The notes beneath the pieces were generated by a model that was given only the letters and a program-made list of their open reading frames with translations, was not told where the DNA came from and searched no databases. Source: Streptococcaceae bacterium (GTDB taxonomy: Bacteria; Bacillota; Bacilli; Lactobacillales; Streptococcaceae). From it: 34,974 nt of DNA. This document shows positions 16,419 to 24,301 of the stretch, piece after piece. The stretch covers positions 1-34,974 of the forward strand of contig JAISXW010000031.1 in assembly GCA_031270325.1 (NCBI GenBank), read 5' to 3'. A program made the translations under genes and the position numbers. Every line of letters starts with the position of its first letter. The stretch's first letter is position 1.

Positions 16419-17126
16419 TTAATCACGATCTTCGCCGATACCAACCAGTCTCAAAATCGAGATAAAGAGGTTGATAAAGTCTAAATAAAGACTTAAGGCC
16501 ATGCTGACAGCCCAGCCGTCAGACACATTGCCATTGGCTTGACGATAAATCATTTCGATTTTTTTGTTATCCCAAGCAATCAAGCCTGAGAAAACAATCA
16601 CTGAAAGAATCGAAATCATAAAGTCCATACCCGAAGACCCGACAAATAGGTTGACAACACTGGCAATCACAATCCCTATCAAGCCCGCAAACATTGCTTT
16701 CCCCATACCTGATAAATCACGGTTGGTCGTCTTACCAAAAAGCGATAGCCCAAAGAACATTCCCGCTGTAATCGCAAAAGCAAGCGCAATGCTAGACAGA
16801 TTGAAGTAAGCCAAGGTAAAGGTCAAGGTAAAGCCATTCAATGCTGAAAAAGCAAGAAAGGCTGGCAAGACCATCGGTGAATTTTTCATTGCCATCGGTG
16901 TGACAGCAACGACTAGCACCATCTCTAAAATCCAAGAGACGATTAAAACCCACGGGCTACTTGTCAAAATCGTTGCAATATTATCTGCAAACATGGTCAA
17001 GGTCAGAAAGGCAACTACTGCACTCACTGCAATGCCCATGCCGACAAGTGCATAAATTCGTGCAAAGAAGTCTGCAAGCGAAAATCGACCTGTCTGCTGA
17101 TTCGTTTCAAAAATTTGATTGTTCAT
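16419..17126 (-). CDS. Bax inhibitor-1/YccA-family membrane protein
   Basis: 235 residues with about seven membrane helices and little extramembrane sequence. It has the family layout: a short N-terminal tail, seven helices, and the C-terminal region LIAWDNKKIEMIYRQ ... ALSLYLDFINLFISILRLVG, where conserved Asp residues (AWDNK and LYLDF) lie. Bacterial members have been described as pH-sensitive Ca2+ leak channels; that function is inferred. The ATG at 17126 has AAAGGAAAA upstream and is preferred over an in-frame start at 17159. It lies 70 bases after the MaoC-like gene and is possibly co-transcribed with it. Confidence 0.9.
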   Translation of the reverse strand: MNNQIFETNQQTGRFSLADFFARIYALVGMGIAVSAVVAFLTLTMFADNIATILTSSPWVLIVSWILEMVLVVAVTPMAMKNSPMVLPAFLAFSALNGFTLTFTLAYFNLSSIALAFAITAGMFFGLSLFGKTTNRDLSGMGKAMFAGLIGIVIASVVNLFVGSSGMDFMISILSVIVFSGLIAWDNKKIEMIYRQANGNVSDGWAVSMALSLYLDFINLFISILRLVGIGEDRD

Positions 17127-17196
17127 ACCATTTTCCTTTATTAAATTGAGTTGTCGCATCTGCTAGACTAGTAGCTAAAAGTCAATTATCACCTGT

Positions 17197-17658
17197 CTAA
17201 TCGTCTATTTTCACTGACTCTTGCAATGGTGGCTGAACCAATACAATGGCATCTGCCACACGTTCATCATGGCGCACAATTTCGATATTGATTGTAATCA
17301 AATCTTTATTGGTATCAATTTTGATGATTTCAAAATTGAAACTTAGCAAGTCATTTCGAAAAATCTTTTCAATTAGATTGAGATTGACATTGACCACATG
17401 GCTACCCGGTCCCGGCAAATGCTTGTTAATCGTTGATGTGATGATACCAAAAATTAACGCTGTCGGAACAACTGGTTTGGTCAGCCCGAGTTCCTTGACA
17501 TAATCATACTGCGAATAAAGGGGATTGTCATCATTCGTAAGACCGAGATAGAGCAAAATTTCTTGATTTTTAATCGTTTCTGACAGGCTAAACGTTTCAC
17601 CCTCGACTAATTGTTCAATTGTTTTACCAATTTTGATGTCTTGATTTTTCAATTTCAT
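17197..17658 (-). CDS. MaoC-like hot-dog domain protein
   Basis: 153 residues. A hot-dog fold of the MaoC/(R)-hydratase type is suggested by TNDDNPLYSQYDYVKELGLTKPVVPTALIFGIIT, equivalent to the D-x-N-P-x-H hydratase motif with the His replaced by Tyr, then GPGSHVVNVNLNLIEKIF. Loss of the motif His argues against, but does not exclude, hydratase activity. The ATG overlaps the stop of the HD gene (ATGA), so the two are coupled. The neighbouring YtoI-type regulator also ends in a hot-dog domain, so a shared acyl-CoA-type ligand is conceivable. Confidence 0.75.
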   Translation of the reverse strand: MKLKNQDIKIGKTIEQLVEGETFSLSETIKNQEILLYLGLTNDDNPLYSQYDYVKELGLTKPVVPTALIFGIITSTINKHLPGPGSHVVNVNLNLIEKIFRNDLLSFNFEIIKIDTNKDLITINIEIVRHDERVADAIVLVQPPLQESVKIDD

Positions 17659-18164
17659 TGACTCATTTTTTCTTTTCTATGTAGTCTGCTGTGTTTCCAC
17701 TTCATCTTCATCAGCTGTGACCATTCCTTGATCGCCACATAATCATCCACAAATGTCACAACAAAACTTTCCTTGTAACGTGGTGGCGCAAGCGTTGCGC
17801 CCCACATATGCTTGATGATAATATCTTTTTCCAACTTAGAAATCGTGGTCAACTTTTTAGCATTTTGATAGGCAATCCTCGGATGAACGTAGGCATGACT
17901 GCCTTCATCAAACTTCGTCTCACGCCAATCATAATAAAACAGATCGTGCAGTAATCCAGCACGAGCTGTTGCTTTTTTCTTCCAACCTAATTTTTTAGAA
18001 ATTTTGTAAGCGGTGTAACTGACATTGAGAGAATGCAGCAAACGCGTTGAGATGTAATGATGTGTAAACTCACCTAATTTTTGAACTTCTGGTGTGTCTA
18101 ATAGCCCGCCCACGTAGGACATGTACTCGGCATCATAAAGCCATGGGAAATCTTTTTTTGTCAT
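17655..18164 (-). CDS. HD-domain phosphohydrolase
   Basis: 169 residues with an HD metal site: H44 (LLHSLNVSYTAYKI), the HD doublet at 73-74 (LLHDLFYYD), HPRIAYQNA, KHMWG, and a later Asp pair (FVDDYVAI near 141). This is the compact one-domain form found in streptococci; the substrate is unknown. The gene starts from a leaderless promoter immediately after the DHH gene stop codon, 15 bases upstream, so it can be expressed apart from the operon while also being inside it. Confidence 0.88.
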   Translation of the reverse strand: MTKKDFPWLYDAEYMSYVGGLLDTPEVQKLGEFTHHYISTRLLHSLNVSYTAYKISKKLGWKKKATARAGLLHDLFYYDWRETKFDEGSHAYVHPRIAYQNAKKLTTISKLEKDIIIKHMWGATLAPPRYKESFVVTFVDDYVAIKEWSQLMKMKWKHSRLHRKEKMSQ

Positions 18165-18179
18165 AAATGTATTATACCA
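18165..18179 (-). promoter_or_regulatory. Leaderless extended -10 promoter of the HD gene
   Basis: On the minus strand TGG-TATAAT, then six bases (ACATTT), then the ATG at 18164. It directly follows the TAG of the DHH gene. There is no Shine-Dalgarno. Confidence 0.8.
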
Positions 18180-19115
18180 CTATTTTTTAAACGAAACTAG
18201 ATTATTTCGCAGTTGCTGAAAAATATCATTGTTTTCTTCTGTTGAATAACTGTTCGCACCACTAGCTAGGGGATGACCACCGCCCGCATGCAACTTGGCA
18301 ATTTCATTGATTGGGGCTTGTTTAGAACGCATCCTGACCCGATAATGGCCATCTGCTTGCTCAACAAATATCGCCCAAGATTGAATTGCTTTGATTTTCC
18401 CCGGTGCTGAAACAATGGCAGACGTTTCTGAATCAGAAATTTGATAAGCCTTCATGATTGCTTGCGAAATCACAACACGCGCCACACCTTCTGATGAAAT
18501 CTCTAAGTTTTCATAGACATAGCCCTGCAATCTTGCGATTTTGATGTCAAAACTATCCATCTCACGCATCAAACCCGTCCGGTCAAAATGATACGCCGCT
18601 AACTTAGCAGCGGTATAGAGTGTTTTGGCAGTCGTTGCAGGGTAAAGAAACCGGCCTGTATCGCCAACAATCCCCGCATATAAAAACCTTGCGGCTGTGT
18701 CCGAAAGCTGTAACCCATGTTCAAAAGCAAAATTCGCAATCATCTCTGATGCCGAACTCGCTGTCGGGTCGACATCACGCAAATCCCCATAAGGATCATC
18801 ATTCGGATGATGATCAATTTTAATCAAAAAGTCCCCCGTTTGATAGCGGTCATCATCAATCCGAGCTGTATTGGCAGTATCTGTCACAATGACTAGCTTG
18901 CCTTTAAAGGTCTCATCTGGCAAATGATCCATCTGCCCAATAAAAGCTAGACTCGGTTCATCATAGCCAACGGCTGAAATCGTTTTGTCCGGAAAATTAT
19001 ATCGGAGTATGTCACGCAAACCCAGTTGACTACCGAGGGCATCAGGGTCGGGGTTTTTGTGGCGATGAATGACAATCTCATCATAGGCGATAATTTTTTG
19101 CAGCATCTCAGGCAT
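18180..19115 (-). CDS. DHH/DHHA1 phosphoesterase (NrnA-like)
   Basis: 311 residues. The DHH domain shows HRHKNPDPDALGSQ (residues 17-30), DTANTARIDD (near 78-87), and the DHH triad in IKIDHHPNDDPYGD; the DHHA1 domain near the C-terminus has the substrate-binding GGGHPLASGA. NrnA-type enzymes degrade nano-RNA and dephosphorylate pAp; others cleave cyclic dinucleotide products (pApA). Which of these applies is not decided by the motifs. ATG at 19115 with AAGGAAG upstream, 16 bases after the YtoI-like gene: an operon pair widely kept in Lactobacillales. Confidence 0.9.
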   Translation of the reverse strand: MPEMLQKIIAYDEIVIHRHKNPDPDALGSQLGLRDILRYNFPDKTISAVGYDEPSLAFIGQMDHLPDETFKGKLVIVTDTANTARIDDDRYQTGDFLIKIDHHPNDDPYGDLRDVDPTASSASEMIANFAFEHGLQLSDTAARFLYAGIVGDTGRFLYPATTAKTLYTAAKLAAYHFDRTGLMREMDSFDIKIARLQGYVYENLEISSEGVARVVISQAIMKAYQISDSETSAIVSAPGKIKAIQSWAIFVEQADGHYRVRMRSKQAPINEIAKLHAGGGHPLASGANSYSTEENNDIFQQLRNNLVSFKK

Positions 19116-19131
19116 GTCTGACTTCCTTTTC

Positions 19132-20415
19132 TTAATTGATTTGTACGGTGACTAAAATCTTGCTGATGATCTGATAATCCAAGTAAAACTCAAAATCAAT
19201 CGTTGCGCCTAAGCGGGTCTCGCTAATAATCTTAGGATAGACTTCAAGCTCATCATCAATGGCAACAGCCCCCATAAAATAAATGGCCATAGATTCAATG
19301 ATAATATTTTTATTCTTCGTTTTCGTCATCACACGATCCGCAATATTGCTAACGATTTCAACCATCATCCCATTGGCAATATTCCCGACATTATTCATCA
19401 TAAAGGGTTCGACCGTAAAGGTATAATACGACTGAACTTCTTTGACCGACCGCGCGACGTCATCTGTCAAGGTATGTGAAAATTGGCTCTGCTCAGAGGA
19501 GGCTTGCATACTCCGCAACATATCAGATTTACTGACGATACCGGCATAGGTACTGTCCGAATTGACCACAGGCATCATATCATAGCCATCAAAAATCATC
19601 TTCTGACTGGTCGAGGCAACCGTCATCTCAAACTTGGCAAGCTTTGGATGACGTGTCATGACCTTGTCAATCGTTGTACTATTTTTTTTACCCGTGACAT
19701 CTCGCATACTGACAACACCGACGACCAACTTGTGTTGGTTAATCACGGCAAATCTGGATTCATTCGTCTTTTTGACCAAATCCAAATAGTCTTTAACCGT
19801 TGACACTTCAAAAAGCGTTGGGGCTTGACTCTGATAGACATCTGCAACTGTTGTGATTTCCTTTTTGATCAGCTCATTTGAAAGGGCGCGATTGATCCGA
19901 CTGGCAACGGTAAAGGTATCAAAGTCAGTCCTAAGGACTGGAATATTATGTTGGTTGGCGTAGTCCAACACCTCCCATGAAATGTCGACACCACCCGTAA
20001 TCAAAACCGCATTGCCCTCGTGGAGCGCAAGTAACTGAATATCGGTCCGATCTCCAACAATGACCAAGCCACCGTGCGTCAAGTATTTCAGAATGTTTTC
20101 CTTGGTCATGGCCGCAATCGCAAATTTGCTGAAGGCACGTGATAGACCGGTTTCGCCTGCCACGACTTCCGCACTGGCAATTTTGGCAATCTCCCCGAAG
20201 GTCAACGTCTCAATCACCCGCTGCTCTTGAGTCGCAATCCGTGTCGTCCCAGAACGGTCGTTAATTGAGACCAAACCTCGTGCCTGAGCTTCTTTGATGG
20301 CACGATAAGCTGTCCCATCTGAGACCTTGAGCCGATTGGCAAGGCCACGGACACTGACTTTTTTGCCAACTTCCAAGTCATCAATGTAATCCAATAAATC
20401 TTGATGTTTCGTCAT
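19132..20415 (-). CDS. ytoI: YtoI-like regulator: HTH, DRTGG, two CBS, hot-dog
   Basis: 427 residues with four parts in order: an N-terminal winged HTH (about 1-60, VRGLANRLKVSDGTAYRAIKEA), a DRTGG domain (about 70-180, GGLVIVGDR ... ALLITGGVDISWEV), two CBS motifs (about 190-310, RFAVINQHKLVVGVVSMRDVTG and MMPVVNSDSTYAGIVSKSDML), and a C-terminal hot-dog domain. CBS pairs usually sense adenine nucleotides, so it may be a ligand-controlled DNA-binding protein. The ATG overlaps the stop of the upstream GNAT by four bases, with AAAGG before it. The DHH phosphoesterase follows. Confidence 0.88.
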   Translation of the reverse strand: MTKHQDLLDYIDDLEVGKKVSVRGLANRLKVSDGTAYRAIKEAQARGLVSINDRSGTTRIATQEQRVIETLTFGEIAKIASAEVVAGETGLSRAFSKFAIAAMTKENILKYLTHGGLVIVGDRTDIQLLALHEGNAVLITGGVDISWEVLDYANQHNIPVLRTDFDTFTVASRINRALSNELIKKEITTVADVYQSQAPTLFEVSTVKDYLDLVKKTNESRFAVINQHKLVVGVVSMRDVTGKKNSTTIDKVMTRHPKLAKFEMTVASTSQKMIFDGYDMMPVVNSDSTYAGIVSKSDMLRSMQASSEQSQFSHTLTDDVARSVKEVQSYYTFTVEPFMMNNVGNIANGMMVEIVSNIADRVMTKTKNKNIIIESMAIYFMGAVAIDDELEVYPKIISETRLGATIDFEFYLDYQIISKILVTVQIN

Positions 20416-21044
20416 CTTTTACCTTTCTGCGAGATGACTTTGTCATCTCTTGAAACTTGACCTACGCTGACGCTGCGTCCAAGCGGGGTCATGAACGACC
20501 TGTGCCCGTTCAAAGTCTTTCGATAGCGTTTAAATTTCCTGAGAACTTTAGTGTAAGGATTGAGCGCCTTATAGCTTTCCTGCAATCTGAACCCTGATTT
20601 TTCAGCCACTTGTTGCGAGCCAATATTGTCAACATCCACAACAATGTCAACTTGATACAAACCGAAGGTCGTCAGGCTCATCTCTGCCAAAGTTCTAACC
20701 GCCTCGGTCATCAGCCCCTGACCCCAATACATTTGGTTCAAGACATAGCCGATTTCGACAGCCCTTTTTTTGTCGTCTCGTTTCCCAAACCCAATCGTGC
20801 CAATCATGCGACCATCCGCCTTATGCTCGATCGCCCATTTGCCTAAAGGTGCCTTCATAAATAAGGTCGCAATAGCTGTTCTCGTTTCTGCCAAAGTTTG
20901 ATGGGCTGGAAAGACATAGACCAAATTCTCAGGACGACTGGCATAGGCAAACATATCTGGTGCATCTGTCATTAAAAACGGTCGTAAAAGCAACCGTTCC
21001 GTTTCAATTATATTAAAAGTTGCAAGTTGTTCATCAAGTGTCAT
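20412..21044 (-). CDS. RimJ/RimL-type GNAT acetyltransferase
   Basis: 210 residues from the ATG at 21044; an in-frame start at 21062 would lie upstream of the promoter. The core is typical of RimJ/RimL enzymes (FNIIETERLLLRPF; RAVEIGYVLNQMYWGQGLMTEAVRTL; VDVDNIGSQQVAEKSGFRLQESY). The last 35 or so residues do not look like the GNAT fold and cover a perfect hairpin at 20431-20449, so the gene may carry an appended or frameshifted tail. It begins the operon with ytoI (ATGA overlap) and starts from a leaderless promoter. Confidence 0.85.
   Translation of the reverse strand: MTLDEQLATFNIIETERLLLRPFLMTDAPDMFAYASRPENLVYVFPAHQTLAETRTAIATLFMKAPLGKWAIEHKADGRMIGTIGFGKRDDKKRAVEIGYVLNQMYWGQGLMTEAVRTLAEMSLTTFGLYQVDIVVDVDNIGSQQVAEKSGFRLQESYKALNPYTKVLRKFKRYRKTLNGHRSFMTPLGRSVSVGQVSRDDKVISQKGKR
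20431..20449. other. Hairpin in the GNAT 3' end
   Basis: GAGATGAC-TTT-GTCATCTC is a perfect 8-bp stem with a 3-nt loop, within the last codons of the GNAT and just upstream of ytoI. There is no T run, so it is more likely a processing or stability element than a terminator. Confidence 0.5.
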
Positions 21045-21059
21045 AATTGTATTATAGCA
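21045..21059 (-). promoter_or_regulatory. Leaderless extended -10 promoter of the RimJ/RimL GNAT operon
   Basis: On the minus strand TGC-TATAAT, six bases (ACAATT), then the ATG at 21044. No Shine-Dalgarno and no -35 at 17 bp. Confidence 0.8.
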
Positions 21060-21118
21060 CAAAAGACAGCGGCCGCAGCCAAACTGAACTCATTTCCCGA
21101 TAAGATAACGACATTTTG

Positions 21119-21133
21119 TGCTAGAATAAAGTT
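21119..21133 (+). promoter_or_regulatory. Leaderless extended -10 promoter of yueI
   Basis: TG-C-TAGAAT, six bases (AAAGTT), then the ATG at 21134. It diverges from the GNAT promoter 60 bases away. Confidence 0.7.
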
Positions 21134-21583
21134 ATGAGCGATTTAGAAAACAGGCTTGACCGCGCCTCAAGTGGTGAATATCGACTAAACCCTGACCAAC
21201 AAAAATTGTACCTGAACACCTTTCGAGAACGTGTCCTACTCGCCATCACCTTTTCTGATGCTGAGAACAGGCAGCTCAAAACCCATTTTGATGCCATTTT
21301 AGCCACTTTTGACGGACAGTATGATCACGTCTTTGTCAAAATTTGTGGTGACTTGCCCAGTGACTTGATTGGTTTTTACCTCAAACACACCACCGACCAT
21401 CACTTTGACGGGCAAATTTTAACAGAAGGTATCCCAGAGGTCTATGGCATCGTGATTCATACTGATCATGCCATCAACCTTGAACAGATCGAACTCGCTG
21501 ATGTCTTCCCAGAAATCAACCTAACAGACACTGCCAGCCAAGACACTCACAAAAAGGGATTCTTAGCCAAACTCTTTGACTAA
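21134..21583 (+). CDS. yueI: YueI-family (DUF1694) protein
   Basis: 149 residues, a small cytoplasmic protein with the conserved NPDQQKLYLNTFRERVLLAITFSDAEN segment of the YueI family; its fold is related to small alpha/beta proteins and the function is unknown. It starts from the leaderless promoter. It is divergent from the GNAT-ytoI operon and ends in its own terminator at 21610-21646, so it is monocistronic. Confidence 0.85.
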   Translation: MSDLENRLDRASSGEYRLNPDQQKLYLNTFRERVLLAITFSDAENRQLKTHFDAILATFDGQYDHVFVKICGDLPSDLIGFYLKHTTDHHFDGQILTEGIPEVYGIVIHTDHAINLEQIELADVFPEINLTDTASQDTHKKGFLAKLFD

Positions 21584-21609
21584 GCAACTCACTAACCGAC
21601 CCTTTCATA

Positions 21610-21646
21610 AAAAAGCAATTCGCACATTGGCGAGTTGCTTTTTTAG
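21610..21646 (+). terminator. yueI terminator
   Basis: AAAAAAGCAATTCGC pairs with GCGAGTTGCTTTTTT (one mismatch, 6-nt loop). The U-rich 3' arm suits yueI; on the other strand it may also end the secreted-protein gene. Confidence 0.88.
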
Positions 21647-21660
21647 CTGCTTATTATGAG

Positions 21661-21677
21661 AGCGCGTAAGAAAACAG
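21661..21677 (+). repeat. Left copy of a direct repeat flanking the secreted-protein gene
   Basis: AGCGCGTAAGAAAACAG is repeated, with three additional A's, at 24138-24157. The two copies bracket about 2.46 kb holding exactly one gene and its control region. Confidence 0.65.
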
Positions 21678-21709
21678 CCCGAGTTTCCTCCGACTGTCTG
21701 TCCTCCCTT

Positions 21710-23956
21710 TTAATCGAAACCTTTGGCATAGGTACTATTAGGGTCATACGTATTGCCATCAAACACAGCTACTTTCACGCCATCATTATAAACAATGTTC
21801 CCATCCTTATTTTGCATGAAACGATTCGCATATGGGAAATCCTCCACGAAAGTCGTGTCTTTAGCAAGGAGAGGAGCCTCCTCACTGCTGCTATCGCTAT
21901 CATGACGAGGTAAATGGCATGAACTCGCAAAGTAGACTCGCCCATTAATCGCCGTTATCTCCCAGTCCCCATGCCCTTCACTCTTCTTGCTGTGAATAAA
22001 AGATTCCATCTCATCTGATAAAGGACCTAGCTTTTCTAAATCACTCTGCTTGATCGTGACGCCATGGGTAAGTGCCGTCACTTTAAGCTTATTTACCGCT
22101 GCATTAACATTAGAGTCCTTTCCTAATGGATAATTGGCTGTTTCAAAGCTTGTATTGGGTTGCCAATAGCTCATCACGCCCAAGGTCGTGGCTTTATTGT
22201 TCCGTTGATAAGTATCCGTCCAAGTACTTCCAGATCGTGACGCGTGCAACTCTTTGTTTTCCGCCACTTTATTGAGACTAGGGGCATCATTATTATCTGC
22301 CAAAGACGTATCATACAAATCAATTTCCCCTTTACCTACACCTCCAATATCATCCCGACGTCCTTGACCTGTCCATAATTCATCATAGCTATCCAGATTA
22401 AAACCAGCATCTGTTAGATCAGTCCGGAGTTTTCGCTGCCATATAGATGAAAACGATCCTAGGTTAGAAAGTTCTCCCGGCGTCACCTTATGATGCACAG
22501 CATCCGATTGTTCTGAGGTCAATGAAGGGAAAGTCTTCTCTTCCCCTTTATCAATGTTGTAACTAAATACTGTCCGCATCAGACTTGGGGCAGGAGCAGC
22601 CACAATGTGTTTATTGAGGGCTGTTGGACCTTGCCCACCGCTTGCGTTATAGGCTAAAATTTTCCCTTCTTTTAGAGAATCAACCATTTCTATTTTGACT
22701 TGCTTATACTCTTGTTGCAAGACGTGTTCGACTCTTCGCTGCATGACCACCACGGAATTAACGGGATCCGTCTCACTGAGTCGCACCTTGTCTAAGTCGA
22801 TATTCGCCGTTGCTTCAGCAATATTCCCCTGTGCCTCAGCTCGAGTGAAGACCTTATCCTGAACCATTTTTTCCAAACTCGCCTTATAGGTCTCATTTTT
22901 CGCTAAATCATAAGCGATAGTCTCTTGAAGGATTGAAAAAAGAGAGGTCACACTGTCATCAATGGATTGATAAAATGCCAGTTTCAGATCAAATAAAGAT
23001 TTCCCACCCAGCTTTGATGTATTGAAACTTGCTTTTGAGGCACAATATTCATCAAATAATTTAGTAATGGTCGCTTGACCGCCATTGCTATTCGTTTGCA
23101 AACAAATATCATTTGTTAGCGTGATAAAATCTGATACCAAGTCTTCATTTGCTTTTCCTCCGTTGATCTTATTTGTTAAATCACTTGGCTGATAATTCCC
23201 AGCAGGAAAACGCGGCACAGCTCTTGTCGCATATTCATCTTGCAACAAACTATCCAAACGTGCAAATTCACTTTGATATTGCATTGTCCCAGTCTGAAGT
23301 TGATTCAATGCGGTTAAAATATTTTTAAACGAGCTATAATACTTCGTATGCATTGCAAGCAACTTTTGCTTCATATTTGTAATGTTACTTAAATAGCTAC
23401 GCACATCGCTGACCAAATTTCCTGTGCCAACCAAATTAGTCACGCTAGCTTGAAAAGAAGAAACCTGAGTTGTCAACGCATCCAGTTTCTCCATTACCGG
23501 ATCTTTTTCGGGGGCCTTAAACAAGTCAAAGAGGAAAAAAATTGTTGGGCAAATAGAGCCACCCATACGCAAGAAATTCGCTGCACGGTGTTTCTTGCCC
23601 TCTCCGTCTTCTTTAAACCAGTCTGAAGCTGTCTTAAAGGCATTTGTCACAAAATTATCAACAAACGTTTCCACTGCCGACTTATTGTCTTGTTGAAACT
23701 GCGTAGAAAAAACATCTATTTTTCCCTGTACTTGTCCTGGGATAGTAGCAGTTCCTGCTCCTATTGCTGCTCCTATTTTTGTTCCTGTTTCTTCTTGTGC
23801 CTGTTCTGATGGCGTCGCTACTGTTGGCGAGGCTGTTAACAATTCCGATTGTTGTTTTGTCTGATTAGACACCGACAATGCCAACACTTTCGTAAGTCCA
23901 ACATTTCCAAAAATCATACTGACCAAAACAAGCAAGGTCATTCCTTTTTTAAACAT
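21710..23956 (-). CDS. Large secreted protein of unknown function
   Basis: 748 residues from the ATG at 23956 (AAGGAGA upstream; an in-frame start 50 codons earlier has none). Residues 1-28 form a signal peptide (KK, then a hydrophobic core ending LTKVLALS). An Ala/Gly/Ser/Thr-rich stretch follows, then a hydrophobic patch (GGSICPTIFFLFDLF, near 132-146) and a long helical region (about 155-420) with heptad-like spacing (KLDALTTQVSSFQASV). The C-terminal third (about 470-748) is Asp/Ser-rich and mixed. No anchor motif or catalytic motif was recognised. A hydrophobic segment followed by a helical bundle recalls alpha-helical pore-forming toxins, but that is only a resemblance in layout. It is flanked by direct repeats and has phased repeats upstream. 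Confidence 0.8.
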   Translation of the reverse strand: MFKKGMTLLVLVSMIFGNVGLTKVLALSVSNQTKQQSELLTASPTVATPSEQAQEETGTKIGAAIGAGTATIPGQVQGKIDVFSTQFQQDNKSAVETFVDNFVTNAFKTASDWFKEDGEGKKHRAANFLRMGGSICPTIFFLFDLFKAPEKDPVMEKLDALTTQVSSFQASVTNLVGTGNLVSDVRSYLSNITNMKQKLLAMHTKYYSSFKNILTALNQLQTGTMQYQSEFARLDSLLQDEYATRAVPRFPAGNYQPSDLTNKINGGKANEDLVSDFITLTNDICLQTNSNGGQATITKLFDEYCASKASFNTSKLGGKSLFDLKLAFYQSIDDSVTSLFSILQETIAYDLAKNETYKASLEKMVQDKVFTRAEAQGNIAEATANIDLDKVRLSETDPVNSVVVMQRRVEHVLQQEYKQVKIEMVDSLKEGKILAYNASGGQGPTALNKHIVAAPAPSLMRTVFSYNIDKGEEKTFPSLTSEQSDAVHHKVTPGELSNLGSFSSIWQRKLRTDLTDAGFNLDSYDELWTGQGRRDDIGGVGKGEIDLYDTSLADNNDAPSLNKVAENKELHASRSGSTWTDTYQRNNKATTLGVMSYWQPNTSFETANYPLGKDSNVNAAVNKLKVTALTHGVTIKQSDLEKLGPLSDEMESFIHSKKSEGHGDWEITAINGRVYFASSCHLPRHDSDSSSEEAPLLAKDTTFVEDFPYANRFMQNKDGNIVYNDGVKVAVFDGNTYDPNSTYAKGFD

Positions 23957-24059
23957 TTCTTTTTTCTCCTTAGTTGATCTCAAAATAATCATCAAAAAGT
24001 TCAATGGTTTTTGTACCGTATTCAGTTTAACATGGATTAAAGTCCTGAAATGTAAAAGT

Positions 24060-24092
24060 TTTGTCAGTATTTTGTAAATCTTTTGTAAAGCC
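24060..24092 (-). promoter_or_regulatory. Three 11-bp direct repeats upstream of the secreted-protein gene
   Basis: TTTTGTCAGTA, TTTTGTAAATC and TTTTGTAAAGC occur back to back (plus strand), exactly 11 bp apart, 104-136 bases upstream of the start codon and beside a weak promoter (TGT-TAAACT at 24025-24033 on the minus strand). One helical turn of spacing suggests cooperative binding of an activator on one DNA face. Confidence 0.55.
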
Positions 24093-24137
24093 CACAAGCC
24101 TGACACGCATCATTTTTAAATACCAGTGGCATGAAAT

Positions 24138-24157
24138 AGCGCGTAAGAAAAAAACAG
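24138..24157 (+). repeat. Right copy of the direct repeat
   Basis: AGCGCGTAAGAAAAAAACAG matches 21661-21677 apart from a longer A run. The stretch 24158-24301 beyond it holds no gene that I can support. Confidence 0.65.
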
Positions 24158-24301
24158 TGGCGACATGACTGCCCCCCTATTGATGAGTTCAAAAAACAAA
24201 ACAAAAAAGGCACATAGCACGCTGACTTAGGGCTGCTTGCTTCCGCACCTGACCCACTTCATTAGCTTACTATTGCCTCGTCTATTAGTATATCACAAAA
24301 T

